A DNA stretch of 7,433 nt. Source: Geoglobus sp. Its GTDB lineage: Archaea; Halobacteriota; Archaeoglobi; Archaeoglobales; Archaeoglobaceae. This document shows, piece after piece, positions 5,704 to 7,433 of this stretch (the stretch's first letter is position 1; each line of letters begins with the position of its first letter). Where the stretch lies: the NCBI GenBank assembly GCA_027019885.1, contig JALUWC010000476.1, positions 1 through 7,433 on the forward strand, given 5' to 3'. Position numbers and translations under genes: made by a program. Under the pieces are notes generated by a model that saw only the letters and a list, made by a program, of their open reading frames with translations, was not told the origin of the DNA and made no database searches.

Positions 5704-5712
5704 TCACCTCCT
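5704..5712 (-). promoter_or_regulatory. Orphan Shine-Dalgarno sequence without a credible ORF
   Basis: The minus strand reads AGGAGGTGA, as strong a ribosome site as any in the window. It lies between the oxidoreductase stop and the regulator promoter. No ATG, GTG or TTG start of a useful frame follows at normal spacing. Only a CTG at 5699 opens a frame of 14 codons, and the overlapping GTG at 5707 gives 6 codons. A TATA-like TTTATTTA lies upstream at 5742-5749. Confidence 0.4.
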
Positions 5713-5714
5713 GT

Positions 5715-5751
5715 AAAAATGATTGCATATGGTGAGACCTGATAAATAAAA
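5715..5751 (-). terminator. Possible oligo-T terminator after the oxidoreductase gene
   Basis: Read on the minus strand, the sequence after the oxidoreductase stop has TTTT at 5748-5751 and TTTTT within 5716-5720, without a stable stem. This could end the oxidoreductase message before the regulator promoter. The evidence is only base runs. Confidence 0.3.
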
Positions 5752-5752
5752 C

Positions 5753-7432
5753 CTATATAACTCTCGATATCTTCGAAGGAATAGCTTTCAGCAATGGGCA
5801 ACCTGAAATCGGATCTGCAGGCATTCTTGGAGTAAGGAGATTCACATTTGCCTCTGCCCATCCATGGGGTATATTTATAACCCCCTGAACTATGTTTTCC
5901 GCCACCTTCGCCCTTATTTTTATGCTCCCGTACTGTGTTGATACGATTATTGTGTCTCCATCCTTTATTCCATACCTCTCGGCAGTTCTGGGGTTTATTT
6001 CAGCATATGGTTCTGAAAGCAGTTTTTTCATCTTTTCAACATTTCTGAGCTGGGAATGAGTGAAGTAAACGTTTCTTGCCCCTGTAGTCAGTATCAGAGG
6101 ATACTCTTCCGGGATTTCTGGACTGTAAAGCTGGAGAGGATCTCTCGGAGCAGGAAGAGGATCGTAGCCCATTTCTGCAAGTGAATCTGAGTAAAGTTCA
6201 ACCTTACCGCTCGGAGTTCTGAATCCCCTCTGCATGTACTCTCCATACCTCACCTCTCCCGTCCAGACACCGGACGGATACTTATCTGTCAAATCGCTCA
6301 CGCTGTAACCTGTTGGCTCAAGAACCCAGTCAATAACCTCCTCAACGTTCTTCCACGGAAAATGTTCACCATACCCCATCTTTCCTGCAACCTCAAGCCA
6401 GAATTCAACATCGCTCTTCGCCTCGCCTACAGGTTCTATGGTTCTCTTTCTGAGCATCATGTACGGAATCCCAAAGATAACGCTGTAGTAGTCAACGAGT
6501 TCAATTCTTTCGAGAAATGTTGCCGCTGGAAGAAAGAGATCAGCATGTTTTGCCGTTTCTGTCATAAAAATATCCATCACCGAAAGAAAATCAACGTTTT
6601 TCAGCATTTCAACAGTTTTTTCTGATTCGGGCCATGTCAGCACAGGATTGGAGCCTGCGATGAACAGTGTTTTTATGGGATAGGGTTCTCCCCTGAGAAC
6701 TGCATCGTAGAGGTACATTCCCTGCCCTTCTCCAAGATGCGTCTGCCATATCTGGTAAAAGAACGGATGTCTTTCTATTCCAAGCGGGACATCCGGCAGG
6801 AGATCATACAGTCTTAGATTTCTCGTGTGAACTCTTGATGCTCTTACAAACCCTCCCTCGACATCAATGTTGCCTGTAAGTGCATGAAGAATTGCTATGC
6901 TTCTCGCATTCTGTATTCCTGTGGGAACCTGATCGAGGGCATTGACACCCTGAATTATGCATGCAGGCTTTGTCTCTGCAAATCCCCTTGCGATCTCCTC
7001 TATCGTGTTTTTGTCAATCCATGTTTTTTCGGCTACCTCATCAAGAGAGTATCCGGATACAAACTCTTCAAGCTTTTCAAATCCATGACAGTGATTGATT
7101 ACGAACTCCCTGTCATACAGCGCCTCTTCAATTATAACCTTCATCATGCCAGCAGCAAGATATGTATCGCTTCCGGGCTTTATTGCTGCATGAATGTCAG
7201 CCATCTCGGCAATTTTCGTCTTTCTCGGATCTATGACGATTAATTTGGCCCCCCTCTTTCTTGCTCTTTCAATCATCCATGCTAATGGTGGCTTTGACGC
7301 ATGGGGATTGTGCGCCCATACGATTATGCAGTTTGAGTTCTCAGCATCCGCAACAGGGAATTTGCCAAGGGTTAATATGTATCCGATTATCTCATGCCTG
7401 TAGCACATGCTTTCAGGGGAAAAACAGTTCGG
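5753..7432 (-). CDS. Molybdopterin (Mo/W-bisMGD) oxidoreductase catalytic subunit, N-terminus beyond window
   Basis: This is a large subunit of the DMSO reductase superfamily, with 559 residues visible and the frame open to the window edge. The visible part begins PNCFSPESMCYRHEIIGY. The Cys in MCYR aligns with the metal-ligand Cys of NapA/NarB-type enzymes. Other family motifs are IDPRKTKIAEMADIHAAIKPGSD, FIAGSNPVLTWPE, ETAKHADLFLPAATFLER and RTPSGKVELYS. A C-terminal dinucleotide-binding domain follows, from about LILTTGARNVYFTHSQLRN to GVINIPHGW. The N-terminal Fe-S domain and any Tat signal, roughly 100-150 residues, would lie beyond 7433. The C-terminal half most resembles the acetylene-hydratase/thiosulfate-reductase-like branch, but the substrate cannot be told from this. 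ATG 7408 is internal, since family motifs continue upstream of it. A winged-helix regulator lies downstream. Confidence 0.93.
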   Translation of the reverse strand, partial: PNCFSPESMCYRHEIIGYILTLGKFPVADAENSNCIIVWAHNPHASKPPLAWMIERARKRGAKLIVIDPRKTKIAEMADIHAAIKPGSDTYLAAGMMKVIIEEALYDREFVINHCHGFEKLEEFVSGYSLDEVAEKTWIDKNTIEEIARGFAETKPACIIQGVNALDQVPTGIQNARSIAILHALTGNIDVEGGFVRASRVHTRNLRLYDLLPDVPLGIERHPFFYQIWQTHLGEGQGMYLYDAVLRGEPYPIKTLFIAGSNPVLTWPESEKTVEMLKNVDFLSVMDIFMTETAKHADLFLPAATFLERIELVDYYSVIFGIPYMMLRKRTIEPVGEAKSDVEFWLEVAGKMGYGEHFPWKNVEEVIDWVLEPTGYSVSDLTDKYPSGVWTGEVRYGEYMQRGFRTPSGKVELYSDSLAEMGYDPLPAPRDPLQLYSPEIPEEYPLILTTGARNVYFTHSQLRNVEKMKKLLSEPYAEINPRTAERYGIKDGDTIIVSTQYGSIKIRAKVAENIVQGVINIPHGWAEANVNLLTPRMPADPISGCPLLKAIPSKISRVI

Positions 7433-7433
7433 A

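Noticed and set aside
5655..5861. 68-codon minus-strand frame overlapping the 3' end of the oxidoreductase gene
   Set aside because: Its first part is an out-of-frame reading of the conserved oxidoreductase C-terminus, and the rest crosses the regulator promoter. The strong Shine-Dalgarno lies in its interior, not at its start.

Overview
The window looks like a chromosomal segment of a hyperthermophilic euryarchaeon. The Archaeoglobales are the best guess, from gene content and style rather than any database match. The arguments are these: an archaeal-type wyosine gene (TYW1) and a translin-family gene form one operon; Shine-Dalgarno sequences of the GGAGGTGATC type sit next to TATA-box promoters and a probably leaderless gene; TTG and GTG starts are likely; arginine is mostly AGA/AGG and isoleucine is often ATA; and GC content appears moderate, in the mid-to-high 40s per cent by eye.

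Positions 2-3286 (+) are the 3' part of a tightly packed tryptophan operon: trpG (5' end outside the window), trpF, a small ACT-domain gene, trpB and trpA. Each junction overlaps by a few bases, so translation is probably coupled. The enzymes cover glutamine hydrolysis for anthranilate synthase, phosphoribosylanthranilate isomerisation, and the two subunits of tryptophan synthase. trpE, trpD and trpC are not in the window. The ACT-domain protein between trpF and trpB is the least expected member and may be an amino-acid sensor.

Positions 3287-3588 are a 302-bp gap. It has a T-rich terminator region, a TATA-like box inside that region, several short perfect hairpins, a possible 49-codon minus-strand ORF, and a TATA box about 27 bp before the next start codon.

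Positions 3589-5047 (+) hold TYW1 (tRNA-Phe wyosine base synthesis), overlapping a translin/Trax-like RNA-binding protein with apparently intact nuclease residues. The pair suggests a tRNA maturation or RNA turnover operon. It ends in T-runs at 5056-5066 and converges on the next gene.

Positions 5069-7433 (-) hold a large molybdopterin (Mo or W) oxidoreductase whose N-terminal part lies outside the window, followed downstream on the same strand by a winged-helix regulator with an Lrp/AsnC-like C-terminal domain. The regulator has its own TATA box, which lies inside a perfect 12-bp palindrome. The 90-bp gap between the two also carries a strong Shine-Dalgarno sequence with no credible gene after it. 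No rRNA, tRNA, insertion sequence or CRISPR array is visible.
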